Assembly: GCA_950097015.1 (NCBI GenBank)
Contig: CATNEN010000003.1
Span: 6,226,001 to 6,290,000, forward strand
Direction of reading: 5' to 3'
Length of the DNA stretch: 64,000 nt
Source of the DNA: Macrostomum hystrix
Lineage: Eukaryota > Platyhelminthes > Macrostomidae
The translations under genes were made by a program, and so were the position numbers. Positions within the stretch are counted from its first letter, which is position 1. Each line of letters opens with the position of its first letter. Positions 1 through 13,735 of the stretch are shown one piece after another. The notes beneath the pieces were generated by a model. It ran no database searches and was not told the DNA's origin. It saw only the letters and a program-made list of their open reading frames with translations.

Positions 1-36
1 CTATACGAGTACATATCTAGCTGAGTATGGACTCAC

Positions 37-3000
37 GCTGGCATGCATTCAAATCGGGCGGTATCCATTCGTAACGAGTTCGATCGTTGCTACTGTAGCC
101 ACAGATCAACTGGCTATTGATCGATGATTGGTTCATGTAGGACACGTAGCCTTGGGTGCAGTTCACTGGGAAGGATTCCCCATATTGATAATATTGCTTT
201 GTTAGAGTGTCCACGTAAGGTTCCACGTTTGGTATCGTGACAGTGGTCTTTAGATGAGCAGTTGGGCACGATGTTACTGAAACAGAACAAGTTGAAAAAA
301 TTTTCTCGTTGCAAAATGAAAAAGATAGACTCTGACTTTTTAACTTACTCTGACAGATTTCAATAGTTGCTGACTTCATCACCGGAGCAGAACTATTTTG
401 CGCGCCTGGAAAGCACTCAACTTGATTCACAGCCAAGCCATCCAATGTCAATGGTGGAGTCGGTATGGATATGTAAGGCGAGTCTCTCTGTCTATAATAG
501 CCCATTTTGCACTGAACGTCCAGTCGAATGCCAATGTGAAATAGGTTTGTCAAAGTGGTGCCATAGCCGATATTCACGGCTGTCATTTTCGACAGATCGA
601 CTACAGAGGGCAGGTCAGTTGGCTGGCACTGAGTCACTGCAAGACGACGGTATCACAGAAGCGATTATAAAAACGGTTATAAGGGCAAATTGGTGATAAG
701 GCAAGTCTCCAATATATCACAGAAACCACTTTAATACCATTCTTGTAGCAGACAGTTGCCTGAAGACTGCTGCAACTGACTGGCTTCAGGCCCATTGTGC
801 GATACCAGGCACCGTCTCCACGCGGGGTCACCCAGGAAGTGTAGACAACACATGTGTGCGTAGTCAGGTCGCCAGTTGGAGTGCTTCCGTTCAGCCAGAG
901 AGCCGGTGGTACCCGTATGCCGCTGTCCAAGTAGTAGAAGTCACTAACGTTGTTAACTGAAATCATACACATTCAAATCATATCTTTCTCCAAAACTTCG
1001 GCCTCCAAAAAGCTTAAACAAGCCCACAAATTCCAATAGTAACTATTTGAATCTATCACTACCGAAGACCACTAGGAGTAGAAGGGTGGAAACTACGTTT
1101 CCTAAATTTCAGAAGCCGAAAAATACATGACGCTATATGAGGAAATTTTCCATTTTCCTGCAGTAATTTAGTTAATTTCTTTGATTGAGGCGGGTGTGAG
1201 CGGTTAACGCGTTTGCCTCTCGCACCAAGGTCCCTGAGCTCGATTCCCCGGCGAGGCCACATTCATTTCTCAAAAAATATACTTTTCAGGAAATAAATCA
1301 GTAAAATTAATTTGAGCAACACGTCAGGTTAGTAAAGAGCTTAGGATCTGGTTTATTTTGACAATTTAAACGTGAAAAAAGAAAATTTCCTATCTCCGTA
1401 GTGTATTTTTCGCAGAAAAATGTATCCTAAACATTTTCTAAGAAACGTGTTTTTTTCGTTTTCTTGGAAACTTAGTGTTCCGTCCTTCCTCTTCAAGCGT
1501 GATCCCTGCTCAGTACAATAATAAATGAACTGAATGATATTTAGACACCTGAGAACTGCTGCTTACCAGTTGCTCTTTCAATAGCTGTCCACACATCGGC
1601 AGCTAAGCCATTAATTGTTAAAAATCTCTGCATCCCAAAAAGATCGTCCACTGTCATTGGAGATGGCAGATTAGACACTAGACGAGTGCATTTGCTCAGG
1701 CCGTCAGCATTTGTAATCAACTGGGTGGTGTTGGCGATTACATTCGAGGGTAGAGTCCAGCACTTGCCGGACACTGGCTCGTAAGTCCACGGCAGGTCTG
1801 CGCCACACAGCTCGGCGTTGGACCAAGCGCTGACTGGCGAGAGTGGGGGAGACGATGATCATTGGAGGTGGATTTTTAGTAATTAAAAAATAGAAAAATT
1901 AAATTTAAGTAATTAAAAAATCTGATTGCGAGATCGAGATCAGTAGAGGGTAGAGGTGTTCGGGGTTCGGGGACGGGTCGGGTTTCGGGTCGGGTTTTGG
2001 TACCGGGTTCGGGGTTCGGGGGTAGGTATCCGGGTCGGGTTCGAGGTTCGGGGTAGGGTGTTCGGGTTCGGGTTTCCGGGTCGGGTTTTGGCACCGGGTT
2101 CGGGGTTTCCGGATTTTTTAATTTTATTTCAGTTTTACTTAATTAGTATTGCCTTATAAATAAAGCGTCGTTCAGAATCGCGCCAATTCAAAAAAATTAC
2201 CTCGTGAACTAAACTGGCGTACGCATAATGCACTGCACTAAGGAAGGACTTAATAATCGTGATTCAGTAATCATTCTAATGTAAATATATATCATTCTAC
2301 GGATTTTCGGCCCTGCATTATAATATTCCATAGTGAAAGGAATATGATCTATATATCTAAAGTCTAAACTGCATTATGTCTTATGTCTTTAATTATGTTT
2401 TATTTTTACCTAGCCAGCTAGTTAAGTTGGTAATCCCACATCCAGGCTAACAGAGAACTTGTAGACCTTTACTAAACAGAGCAAATCATATTAATGATGA
2501 TCTATTCTCTATATAGCAGGTTCGTTTACTGTCATACATTCATTAAAGCTTTTTAGCGGTTTATTTTTCTAGCATATTAGCTCTAGCCTTAGCCCTGCTT
2601 TTAGCCTTAGCTTATAATTTATGTATTAGGGGCTAGGGCTACACTGTTGCTGACTACTGACTAGCAGCATGTCTGAGACTATAAGAGCAGATAAATATGA
2701 ACACAGTCAGGTAGGTCAGAGTCTACCTGGCCTACTTGACCTACATAAAAACCTGCCTGAGGCCTTGAGGAGCTGAGGGTGAAGTGAAGAGTACGACTGA
2801 GGAGTTGTAAAGTGTAGTCATAGTGGGGAGAAGAGTTAACAATTGAAAAGTAGAAAGAGGAAAAGGCGGAATACTGGTATTTTAAGACAAGCATACTGTC
2901 CTCAACCATGACTCCAAGTCCAGGAGATAGTCGGGTAAAGTTCGGGGTCAGGTCGGGTTTGAAGTCCGGGTCGGGTTCCGGGTTCGGGGTTAAGGAATCG

Positions 3001-3214
3001 GGTCGGGTTCCGGGTTCCGCGTCAGTGTACCGGGTTCGGGGTATACCCTGAACCCCGGAAAAATGGAAACCCGAACACCCCTAGTAGAGGGAAATTAGGA
3101 GGTTATAAGTTAAAGTAGAACATTTGTCATATTTGTCATTTGTAGTATTCGCTCACCTGTACAGGTAGGTGCTGCAATAATAAAACATAATAAATAAAAT
3201 TGAAGCTGTTCCAT
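37..3214 (-). CDS. Secreted C-type lectin / sushi (CCP) repeat protein, 3' end beyond window
   Basis: Five exons join in frame: 3214-3157, 1833-1567, 956-738, 636-349 and 276-37. Every visible intron is phase 1, as is usual for shuffled extracellular modules. Exon 1 encodes a signal peptide (starts MEQLQFYLLCFIIAAPTC). Exons 2-3 form one C-type lectin-like domain: an ELCGADLPW start, KCW, then the C-terminal half with LWLNG and ATVCYKN. Exons 4 and 5 are two sushi/CCP modules. The second has the typical Cys-Pro start, VNCTQGY, a Trp and the last Cys (LNAC). The last visible exon ends at a GTGAGT donor (36-31), so the gene continues leftward out of the window. Family knowledge: such mosaics are secreted or surface proteins in adhesion or immune recognition. 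Sugar-binding EPN/QPD motifs are not evident, so carbohydrate binding is unproven. Intron 1 holds a hAT-type element. Confidence 0.72.
1187..1266 (+). mobile_element. tRNA-derived head of SINE family A (fragment)
   Basis: A tRNA-like stretch with an A-box-like AGCGGTTAACGCG and a B-box-like GAGCTCGATTCC. It matches the heads of the fuller family A copies at 21.4, 24.6 and 35.7 kb. Only the head remains here. It lies in intron 2 of the lectin/sushi gene. Confidence 0.6.
1951..3083. mobile_element. Non-autonomous hAT-type DNA transposon (1.13 kb)
   Basis: The element is flanked by perfect 8-bp direct repeats GTAGAGGG (1943-1950 and 3084-3091), the target-site length of hAT transposons. The left terminus reads TAGAGGTGTTCGGGG. 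The right terminus, read inward on the other strand, is TAGGGGTGTTCGGGT. Both resemble the hAT TIR consensus. The subterminal 150 bp at both ends are full of GGGTTCGGG-like repeats, as in Ac/Ds-type elements. The interior is AT-rich with no transposase reading frame, so it would have to be mobilised by an element elsewhere. It sits in intron 1 of the lectin/sushi gene. Confidence 0.78.
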
Positions 3215-3300
3215 GATCAAGCAGCTCTATGTTTTCTCTCTCTTCCTGCCAGAACAGAATTTTCTCTCGAGTATTACCTGACATTGGCGGGTGTCGATTG

Positions 3301-3307
3301 TTTTATA
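3301..3307 (-). promoter_or_regulatory. TATA box of the lectin/sushi gene
   Basis: On the minus strand this reads TATAAAA, about 87 bases upstream of the ATG at 3214. It is a likely core promoter; the transcription start is not determined. Confidence 0.45.
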
Positions 3308-4691
3308 CTAGTTTTAGTTACTATGGCAACCCCTAAATCCCTAAAAAATCCACCGGCGTAGCTTCTATACTCGATTAATAAAGTGAGATCGGCGCTGCCC
3401 GTCAGTTTCAGGGGCAATTGTTTTAAAATCTCGTTTCTGCAGCATTTTTTCATTTCCTTTTTTTGTTTTCCAGCTCCATTGTGTGGCATCACGAGTTCCG
3501 TTTGTGATGCTTTTTGTGCAGATGAGAATCAATAGATTGAAACTTGACTACTTTTAGAAAAATCTCAGTGCTTTTTTGCATTTCCGATTTCCCCCAACAA
3601 GCCATGCGAGCTCTTTGTGTTTTAACTTTCTCTTCATTTGTCTCGACGTTTTATTATTTGATTAGCTTTTTAAGTTTAAAAACGATCGTAAGTACGAAAG
3701 AAATCTGAAAATGAATCCTATAATACAGTAGCACAAACGGACAGCAAACCAGTCTTTGTTCTCCCGGATGTGCATTCAAGGCAAAGAATCAAGACCCAGC
3801 TCAACTTAGTAATGACTAATCAATTTGAAGCACCCGGTTTCTGAAATTTAGATTTTACGACCATATTGTTAGTTGAAGGCTGCACATTCGTATGCATTTT
3901 TAGTGGTACAGTGTACATACAGAATTGGCAGAACCACCGCTTAGTACCTTTACTAATTTAACAACTATTCTCATTCAGATTTGCTCTAGGTCCATCTTTA
4001 TATAGTCAAGCGTAGATTAATGGGTGTCTGAATGGCTGCATTACACCACGCTTTCTTACCCTAGACATTTGAATAAATGCAGTGTTAACTGTGTATTTAT
4101 AAGTTTTAACTGGGATCGTTGTCCCGCGACTGCCATGATATCGACGAGCTGGTATATTAAGCCTTTTGTAGACTCTGAGCTAGTTCTGTTTTCTCTTCTC
4201 TCTCCACCCTTACTCACCCTTCCATCAACATGAACGTTTCGTCTATGTCCAAACCTTCCATCAAAGCCATTCCTTCTCGTCCCTTCCACAAATCCTACAC
4301 CGAATCCAGTCTGATTCTGTTCCAGCGATCGTAGTCTATGGCCTTATCGTTCAGCAGCGTCACTTAATGGCGTTGCTAAATGCCGTGGCTTAATGATCGC
4401 TCGCCATGTTTTGACTAAAAGACAATGCAATCATATATACGATATGTAATAGGCATAATGATCGCAACCACGAGTGGCGAAGCCACAGTGTGCTTGGGTG
4501 TCTATAACAAACAAAACTGAACTGAAGCTTTGCGAATATTTATTTGTTTAAAAAATAATTTAGGCTAGATTGAAAGTCGCAATCAATTTTTAGCTTGCTA
4601 GTTTTAGTTATTAAACAATTCCTAACTAACAAATAGGTAATTTCCACCTCTCTCGTTCTCTCATTGGCTGTAGCGATACAGCCTAACAATT
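3308..4691. other. Intergenic spacer, no gene seen
   Basis: Mostly AT-rich unique sequence between two divergently transcribed secreted-protein genes. The short open frames here have no recognisable domain, no splice support and no homology to the other copies in the window. Confidence 0.5.
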
Positions 4692-4698
4692 TATAAAA
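4692..4698 (+). promoter_or_regulatory. TATA box of the fucolectin/PAN gene
   Basis: TATAAAA lies about 53 bases before the ATG at 4751, a normal TATA distance for a short 5' UTR. Confidence 0.5.
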
Positions 4699-4750
4699 AC
4701 TATTCAAGTGGAGCTCTAGAGGACACAACCGAGTCCATCGCACAACAGAC

Positions 4751-5835
4751 ATGCTGACAAATATCGCAGCTAAACTTTTAGTTCTCTTCGGAGTCGGTCT
4801 GCAGCTGGTCGATTGTGTCGGTGAGAATTTTTACCTCGAAAAAGTTGATATTCACCTCAGAAGCGCCGGTAACAAACGCACATTTTCCAACTTGCCTCAG
4901 GCATACGAAACATTCAAGTACCAAAGAACAATCCCGCAAAGATGTCGACACTGTACACGTGGAATGAAAACGCCACGCTGGGAAATGACGGAAACACGAA
5001 TGGAACCCAAGTGGCTGGCAGGCAGTGCTTTCATACACACCCAGATAACAATATGGCGTGGTGGATGGTCGACATGAAACAAGAGTACATTGTCACTGAT
5101 GCCCGGTTGTGGAACAGAGCTGGTGCCACTGCGTTTCAAGCGACCAGGCTTACTATTTGTGAGTGTCATGTTCTATGGTATTTCAGATTTCCCCCTTTGC
5201 ACTCACCTGTGTGCCGCATGATGGCCTCATATTCACTGAAATGGAAAACCCGAATTGCAGTGCTATCGGTAAATTCCTCCGTGTGGACGAACTTCAGCCT
5301 CAGTCTGTTCAATTTCTGTGCCTACTACGGCAACGTTCCCACCGATGCAGACAACCCAATAAATATTACCTGTGTGGAGCCGATTGAGGCCAGGTACTTT
5401 GCCATCTACAAAACCAGCAGTTCCGAAAATGTACTGTACACTTTTATCCACCTGTGCGAGATCGACATCTTTGCTAGTGAGTTGAATTTCACGTGCTTTA
5501 TGTGTTTTTCGTTTCATCGGTGAGCTAGCTATTGCGTCATATATAGAATGTGCGACCAACTTGCAGTTCAGTACGATGAAGTTTAGAAGCCATTCACTTC
5601 CATTGCGGCACAGCCCCCCATCAGTTCTGCTGCAATCAGTCGAGTCCAGTTGAGCTCAGCCAAGACCGCCAGATCCCTGATCGAGTGCGCTGCACTCTGC
5701 CAGGAGAGCATCAACTGCCACTACTATTTGTTTGCTCGAGTGAGCGGCTGCTGGCTGTTTGTGCTGCCCTACATTCCAGCCAGTTTTGTGGACATTCTCA
5801 ACGGTGGAGACGCTGTGTTTCACAGGATTTACTGA
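4751..5835 (+). CDS. Secreted fucolectin (FTP/F5-8C-like) plus PAN-like domain protein
   Basis: Exon 1 (4751-4820) encodes a signal peptide (MLTNIAAKLLVLFGVGLQLV) and ends at GTGAGA. Exon 2 (4901-5158) carries the first half of a fucolectin/tachylectin-4/pentraxin-type domain: NPAKMSTLYTWNENATLGND, then CFHTH, AWWMVDM and LWNRAG. Exon 3 (5261 to about 5476 or 5519) carries the second half: ITCVEP, ARYFAIYK and LCEIDIF. The last exon (starting near 5625 or 5660, stop TGA at 5833-5835) holds a short PAN/apple-like module with SLIECAALCQ and GCWLF. Two donor/acceptor pairs keep the frame at the last junction (240 or 265 aa), so that boundary is uncertain. Domains of this fold often bind fucose or calcium; binding residues were not checked. 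Likely an extracellular lectin. Confidence 0.68.
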
Positions 5836-6720
5836 GTATAGTGAGACTAGCAACTTGAAGTGATTCAATGGAAAAAATGATAACTGATCGACCAGCTTGG
5901 GGTTTTAACTTATTTCGATGCACTTTTGCGTGTATTTTCTTTTCGTGTTTTCCTGTTCACGAAGGGGGCGAAAATTGCTAGTCTATATACTAAACTAGCT
6001 GAGAAAGAATTGTTAGATGTGATGTCCCCTATTAACTATTCCCATGTCAAAAACACATTTTTTTGCACATTTTAATTGTCCTTTTCTAATCAAAATCGTG
6101 ATTTAAAGTGCCTGTCTTGAACTTTTATTTCGTGAAATTTTATGATTTCCTGGTTCTTCGTGGTTTGTTTACGAAGAATGATATATTACTAATGGTACGC
6201 TGTATTTCGCACAATTTGGTCCGTTTTGTAAACAACAACTGAGAACGCTTTCTTCGGAATATTTAAAGAATGATATCTACTATATATATATACAAAGTAC
6301 GCATCGTTTTTTAATATCCTTTACAAGTAGTAACTCTTTTTATGTACTTACACAATGTACTTTTTGCTAAGGTTCATTACTGGTGTTTTCGTTTTAAAAC
6401 TTAGTCAATGTCTTTGACTATATAGTGCAGGTATCTACTATGAATCAAGCACTTTTTTATGCGACATTAAAATCATTTTAGTTGAATATGAGATGATATG
6501 AGACAATAATTCACATTCTTTTGTTAATTTTATTGAGACGCCTTAAAAATATTCTAAAATTGGTGCTAATTTGTGTTCTCTAAACGAAAGAGGCTCGTTG
6601 ATCATCACAATCTCAAACCCCGTGTTGCACAAGATTAAATTATTCTACAATTGTTAGTTCAATGTGTAGTCATTAATTTTGATCACTGATAATTTATTCA
6701 GGAAATTCTAATTTGAATAA
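5836..6720. other. AT-rich intergenic spacer
   Basis: No gene, RNA or repeat array is recognisable here. It separates the fucolectin gene from the 7-kb satellite. Confidence 0.5.
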
Positions 6721-6729
6721 GTAGTACCT

Positions 6730-9700
6730 ACGACGACTCAAGGAAATCCTCATCCCTTACACCGATGCTCCATCCTTACACAAATAACCACCCTTACACT
6801 AATCCTTACCCCTTACACTTATCCTCACCCTTTACACCAATACTCAACCATCAGACTAATCCTCACCCTTACACTAATCCTCACCCATCAGATTAATCCT
6901 CACCCATCAAACTAATCCTCACCCATCAGACTAATCCTCACCCATCAGACTAATCCTCACCCATCAGACTAATCCTCACCCATCTGTCTAATCCTCACCC
7001 ATCAGACTAATCCTCACCCATCAGACTAGTCCTCAACCATCTGATTAATCCTCACCCATCAGACTAATCCTCACCCATCAGACTAGTCCTCAACCATCTG
7101 ATTAATCCTCACCCATCAGACTAATCCTCGCCCATCAGATTAATCCTCACCCATCAAACTAATCCTCACCCATCAGACTAATCCTCACCCATCAGACTAA
7201 TCCTCACCCATCAGATTAATCCTCACCCATCAAACTAATCCTCACCCATCAGACTAATCCTCACCCATCAGATTAATCCTCACCCATCTGTCTAATCCTC
7301 ACCCATCAGATTAATCGTCACCCACCAGACTAATCCTCACCCATCAGATTAATCCTCACCCATCAGACTAATCCTCACCCACCAGACTAATCCTCACCCA
7401 TCAAACTAATCCTCACCCATCAGATTAATCCTCACCCATCAGACTAATCCTCACCCATCAGACTAATCCCCACCCATCAGATTAATCCTCACCCATCAGA
7501 CTAATCCTCACCCATCAGATTAATCCTCACCCATCAAACTAATCCTCACTCATCAGATTAATCCTCACCCATCAGACTAATCCTCACCCATCAGACTAAT
7601 CCTCACCCACCAGACTAATCCTCACCCATCAAACTAATCCTCACCCATCAGATTAATCCTCACCCATCAGACTAATCCTCACCCATCAGACTAATCCTCA
7701 CCCATCAGAGTAATCCTCACCCATCAGACTAATCCTCATCCATCAGACTAATCCTCACCCATCAGATTAATCTTCACCCCTCACACTAATCCTCACCCAT
7801 CAAACTAATCCTCAACCATCTGATTAATCCTCACCCATCAGACTAATCCTCACCCATCAGATTAATCCTCACCCATCAAACTAATCCTCACCCATCAGAT
7901 TAATCCTCACCCATCAGACTAATCCTCACCCATCAGACTAATCCTCACCCATCAGACCAATCCCCACCCATCAGATTAATCCTCACCCATCAGACTAATC
8001 CTCACCCATCAGACTAATCCTCACCCATCAGACTAATCCTCACCCATCAGACTAATCCTCACCCATCAGATTAATCCTCACCCATCAAACTAATCCTCAC
8101 TCATCAGATTAATCCTCACCCATCAGACTAATCCTCACCCATCAGACTAATCCTCACCCACCAGACTAATCCTCACCCACCAGACTAATCCTCACCCATC
8201 AGACTAATCCTCACCCATCAAACTAATCCTCACCCATCAGACTAATCCTCACCCATCAGACTAATCCTCACCCATCAGACTAATCCTCATCCATCAGACT
8301 AATCCTCACCCATCAGACTAATCGTCACCCCTCACACTAATCCTCACCCATCAAACTAATCCTCAACCATCTGATTAATCCTCACCCATCAGACTAATCC
8401 TCACCCATCAGATTAATCCTCACCCATCAAACTAATCCTCACCCATCAGATTAATCCTCACCCATCAGACTAATCCTCACCCACCAGACTAATCCTCACC
8501 CATCAGACTAATCCTCACCCATCAGACTAATCCTCACCCATCAGACTAATCCTGACCCATCAGACTAATCCTCACCCATCAGACTAATCCTCACCCATCA
8601 GACTAATCCTCACCCATCAGACTAATCCTCACCCATCAGACTAATCCTCACCCATCAGACTAATCCTCACCCATCAGACTAATCCTCACCCATCAGACTA
8701 ATCCTCACCCATCAGATAAATCCTCACCCATCAGATAAATCCTCACCCATCAGATTAATCCTCACCCATCAGACTAATCCTCACCCATCAGACTAATCCC
8801 CACCCATCAGAGTAATCCTCACCCATCAGACTAATCCTCACCCATCAGACTAATCCTCACCCATCAGATAAATCCTCACCCACCAGACTAATCCTCACCC
8901 ATCAGACTAATCCTCACCCATCAGACTAATCCTCACCCATCAGATAAATCCTCACCCATCAGATTAATCCTCACCCATCAGACTAATCCTCACCCATCAG
9001 ACTAATCCCCACCCATCAGACTAATCCTCACCCATCAGACTAATCCTCACCCATCAGACTAATCCTCACCCATCAAACTAATCCTCACCCATCAGATTAA
9101 TCCTCACCCATCAGACTAATCCCCACCCATCAGAGTAATCCTCACCCATCAGACTAATCCTCACCCATCAGACTAATCCTCACCCATCAAACTAATCCTC
9201 ACCCATCAGATTAATCCTCACCCATCAGACTAATCCTCACTCATCAGACTAATCCTCACCCATCAGACTAATCCTCACCCATCAGACTAATCCTCACCCA
9301 TCAGACTAATCCTCACCCATCAGATAAATCCTCACCCATCAGATAAATCCTCACCCATCAGATTAATCCTCACCCATCAGATTAATCCTCATCCATCAGA
9401 CTAATCCTCACCCATCAGACTAATCCTCACCCATCAGACTAATCCCCACCCATCAGATTAATCCTCACCCATCAGACTAATCCTCACCCATCAGATTAAT
9501 CCTCACCCATCAAACTAATCCTCACTCATCAGATTAATCCTCACCCATCAGACTAATCCTCACCCACCAGACTAATCCTCACCCACCAGACTAATCCTCA
9601 CCCATCAGACTAATCCTCACCCATCAAACTAATCCTCACCCATCAAACTAATCCTCACCCATCAGACTAATCCTCACCCATCAGACTAATCCTCACCCAT

Positions 9701-12700
9701 CAGACTAATCCTCATCCATCAGACTAATCCTCACCCATCAGACTAATCGTCACCCCTCACACTAATCCTCACCCATCAAACTAATCCTCAACCATCTGAT
9801 TAATCCTCACCCATCAGACTAATCCTCACCCATCAGATTAATCCTCACCCATCAAACTAATCCTCACCCATCAGATTAATCCTCACCCATCAGACTAATC
9901 CTCACCCACCAGACTAATCCTCACCCATCAGACTAATCCTCACCCATCAGACTAATCCTCACCCATCAGACTAATCCTCACCCATCAAACTAATCCTCAC
10001 CCATCAGATTAATCCTCACCCATCAGACTAATCCTCACTCATCAGACTAATCCTCACCCATCAGACTAATCCTCACCCATCAGACTAATCCTCACCCATC
10101 AGATAAATCCTCACCCATCAGATAAATCCTCACCCATCAGATTAATCCTCACCCATCAGATTAATCCTCATCCATCAGACTAATCCTCACCCATCAGACT
10201 AATCCTCAACCATCAGACTAATCCCCACCCATCAGATTAATCCTCACCCATCAGACTAATCCTCACCCATCAGATTAATCCTCACCCATCAAACTAATCC
10301 TCACCCATCAGACTAATCCTCACCCATCAGACTAATCCTCACCCATCAGATAAATCCTCACCCATCAGATAAATCCTCACCCATCAGATTAATCCTCACC
10401 CATCAGACTAATCCTCACCCATCAGACTAATCCCCACCCATCAGACTAATCCTCACCCATCAGACTAATCCTCACCCATCAGACTAATCCTCACCCATCA
10501 GACTAATCCTCACCCATCAGACTAATCCTCACCCATCAGACTAATCCTCACCCATCAGACTAATCCTCACCCATCAGACTAATCCTCACCCATCAGATAA
10601 ATCCTCACCCATCAGATAAATCCTCACCCATCAGATTAATCCTCACCCATCTGATTAATCCTCACCCATCAGACTAATCCCCACCCATCAGAGTAATCCT
10701 CACCCATCAGACTAATCCTCACCCATCAGACTAATCCTCACCCATCAAACTAATCCTCACCCATCAGATTAATCCTCACCCATCAGACTAATCCTCACTC
10801 ATCAGACTAATCCTCACCCATCAGACTAATCCTCACCCATCAGACTAATCCTCACCCATCAGACTAATCCTCACCCATCAGATAAATCCTCACCCATCAG
10901 ATAAATCCTCACCCATCAGATTAATCCTCACCCATCAGATTAATCCTCATCCATCAGACTAATCCTCACCCATCAGACTAATCCTCACCCATCAGACTAA
11001 TCCCCACCCATCAGATTAATCCTCACCCATCAGACTAATCCTCACCCATCAGATTAATCCTCACCCATCAAACTAATCCTCACTCATCAGATTAATCCTC
11101 ACCCATCAGACTAATCCTCACCCATCAGACTAATCCTCACCCACCAGACTAATCCTCACCCACCAGACTAATCCTCACCCATCAGACTAATCCTCACCCA
11201 TCAAACTAATCCTCACCCATCAGACTAATCCTCACCCATCAGACTAATCCTCACCCATCAGACTAATCCTCATCCATCAGACTAATCCTCACCCATCAGA
11301 CTAATCGTCACCCCTCACACTAATCCTCACCCATCAAACTAATCCTCAACCATCTGATTAATCCTCACCCATCAGACTAATCCTCACCCATCAGATTAAT
11401 CCTCACCCATCAAACTAATCCTCACCCATCAGATTAATCCTCACCCATCAGACTAATCCTCACCCACCAGACTAATCCTCACCCATCAGACTAATCCTCA
11501 CCCATCAAACTAATCCTCACCCATCAGACTAATCCTGACCCATCAGACTAATCCTCACCCATCAGACTAATCCTCACCCATCAGACTAATCCTCACCCAT
11601 CAGACTAATCCTCACCCATCAGACTAATCCTCACCCATCAGACTAATCCTCACCCATCAGACTAATCCTCACCCATCAGACTAATCCTCACCCATCAGAT
11701 AAATCCTCACCCATCAGATAAATCCTCACCCATCAGATTAATCCTCACCCATCAGACTAATCCTCACCCATCAGACTAATCCCCACCCATCAGACTAATC
11801 CTCACCCATCAGACTAATCCTCACCCATCAGACTAATCCTCACCCATCAAACTAATCCTCACCCATCAGATTAATCCTCACCCATCAGACTAATCCCCAC
11901 CCATCAGAGTAATCCTCACCCATCAGACTAATCCTCACCCATCAGACTAATCCTCACCCATCAAACTAATCCTCACCCATCAGATTAATCCTCACCCATC
12001 AGACTAATCCTCACTCATCAGACTAATCCTCACCCATCAGACTAATCCTCACCCATCAGACTAATCCTCACCCATCAGACTAATCCTCACCCATCAGATA
12101 AATCCTCACCCATCAGATAAATCCTCACCCATCAGATTAATCCTCACCCATCAGATTAATCCTCATCCATCAGACTAATCCTCACCCATCAGACTAATCC
12201 TCACCCATCAGACTAATCCCCACCCATCAGATTAATCCTCACCCATCAGACTAATCCTCACCCATCAGATTAATCCTCACCCATCAAACTAATCCTCACT
12301 CATCAGATTAATCCTCACCCATCAGACTAATCCTCACCCATCAGACTAATCCTCACCCACCAGACTAATCCTCACCCACCAGACTAATCCTCACCCATCA
12401 GACTAATCCTCACCCATCAAACTAATCCTCACCCATCAGACTAATCCTCACCCATCAGACTAATCCTCACCCATCAGACTAATCCTCATCCATCAGACTA
12501 ATCCTCACCCATCAGACTAATCGTCACCCCTCACACTAATCCTCACCCATCAAACTAATCCTCAACCATCTGATTAATCCTCACCCATCAGACTAATCCT
12601 CACCCATCAGATTAATCCTCACCCATCAAACTAATCCTCACCCATCAGATTAATCCTCACCCATCAGACTAATCCTCACCCACCAGACTAATCCTCACCC

Positions 12701-13735
12701 ATCAGACTAATCCTCACCCATCAAACTAATCCTCACCCATCAGACTAATCCTGACCCATCAGACTAATCCTCACCCATCAGACTAATCCTCACCCATCAG
12801 ACTAATCCTCACCCATCAGACTAATCCTCACCCATCAGACTAATCCTCACCCATCAGACTAATCCTCACCCATCAGACTAATCCTCACCCATCAGACTAA
12901 TCCTCACCCATCAGATAAATCCTCACCCATCAGATAAATCCTCACCCATCAGATTAATCCTCACCCATCAGACTAATCCTCACCCATCAGACTAATCCCC
13001 ACCCATCAGACTAATCCTCACCCATCAGACTAATCCTCACCCATCAGACTAATCCTCACCCATCAAACTAATCCTCACCCATCAGATTAATCCTCACCCA
13101 TCAGACTAATCCTCACCCATCAGACTAATCCTCACCCATCAGACTAATCCTCACCCATCAGACTAATCCTCACCCATCAGACTAATCCTCACCCATCAGA
13201 TAAATCCTCACCCATTAGATAAATCCTCACCCATCAGATTAATCCTCACCCATCAGACTAATCCTCACCCATCAGACTAATCCCCACCCATCAGACTAAT
13301 CCTCACCCATCAAACTAATCCTCACCCATCAGACTAATCCTCACCCATCAGACTAATCCTCACCCATCAGACTAATCCTCACCCATCAGACTAATCCTCA
13401 CCCATCAAACTAATCCTCACCCATCAGACTAATCCTCACCCATCAGACTAATCCTCACCCATCAGACTAATCCTCACCCATCAAACTAATCCTCACCCAT
13501 CAGATTAATCCTCACCCATCAGACTAATCCTCACCCATCAGACTAATCCTCACCCATCAGACTAATCCTCACCCATCAAACTAATCCTCACCCATCAGAT
13601 TAATCCTCACCCATCAGACTAATCCTCACCCATCAGACTAATCCTCACCCCTCACACTAATCCTCACCCATCAGACTCATCCTCACCCATCTAATGGTGA
13701 GGATCACCCAGACTAATGCTCACCCCTTAGACTAA
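6730..13735. repeat. 19-bp satellite array, about 7 kb
   Basis: A tandem array of the 19-mer ATCAGACTAATCCTCACCC and close variants (AAAC, GATT, GATAAAT, CCAGAC, CTGATT), roughly 365 copies. The edges are degenerate (6730-6900 and 13640-13735). The unit contains TAA and its length is not a multiple of three, so it has no coding frame. Longer blocks of variants recur in the same order, showing higher-order amplification. A marker variant ATCGTCACCCCTCACAC occurs near 8321, 9747, 11303 and 12520. Confidence 0.95.

Noticed and set aside
4869-4900. 32-bp ultra-short intron in the fucolectin gene
   Set aside because: A normal 80-bp intron (4821-4900, GTGAGA...CAG) gives the same frame and places the junction after the signal peptide.
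6730-13735. CRISPR-like array
   Set aside because: Repeats are directly adjacent 19-mers with no spacers, in an animal genome.
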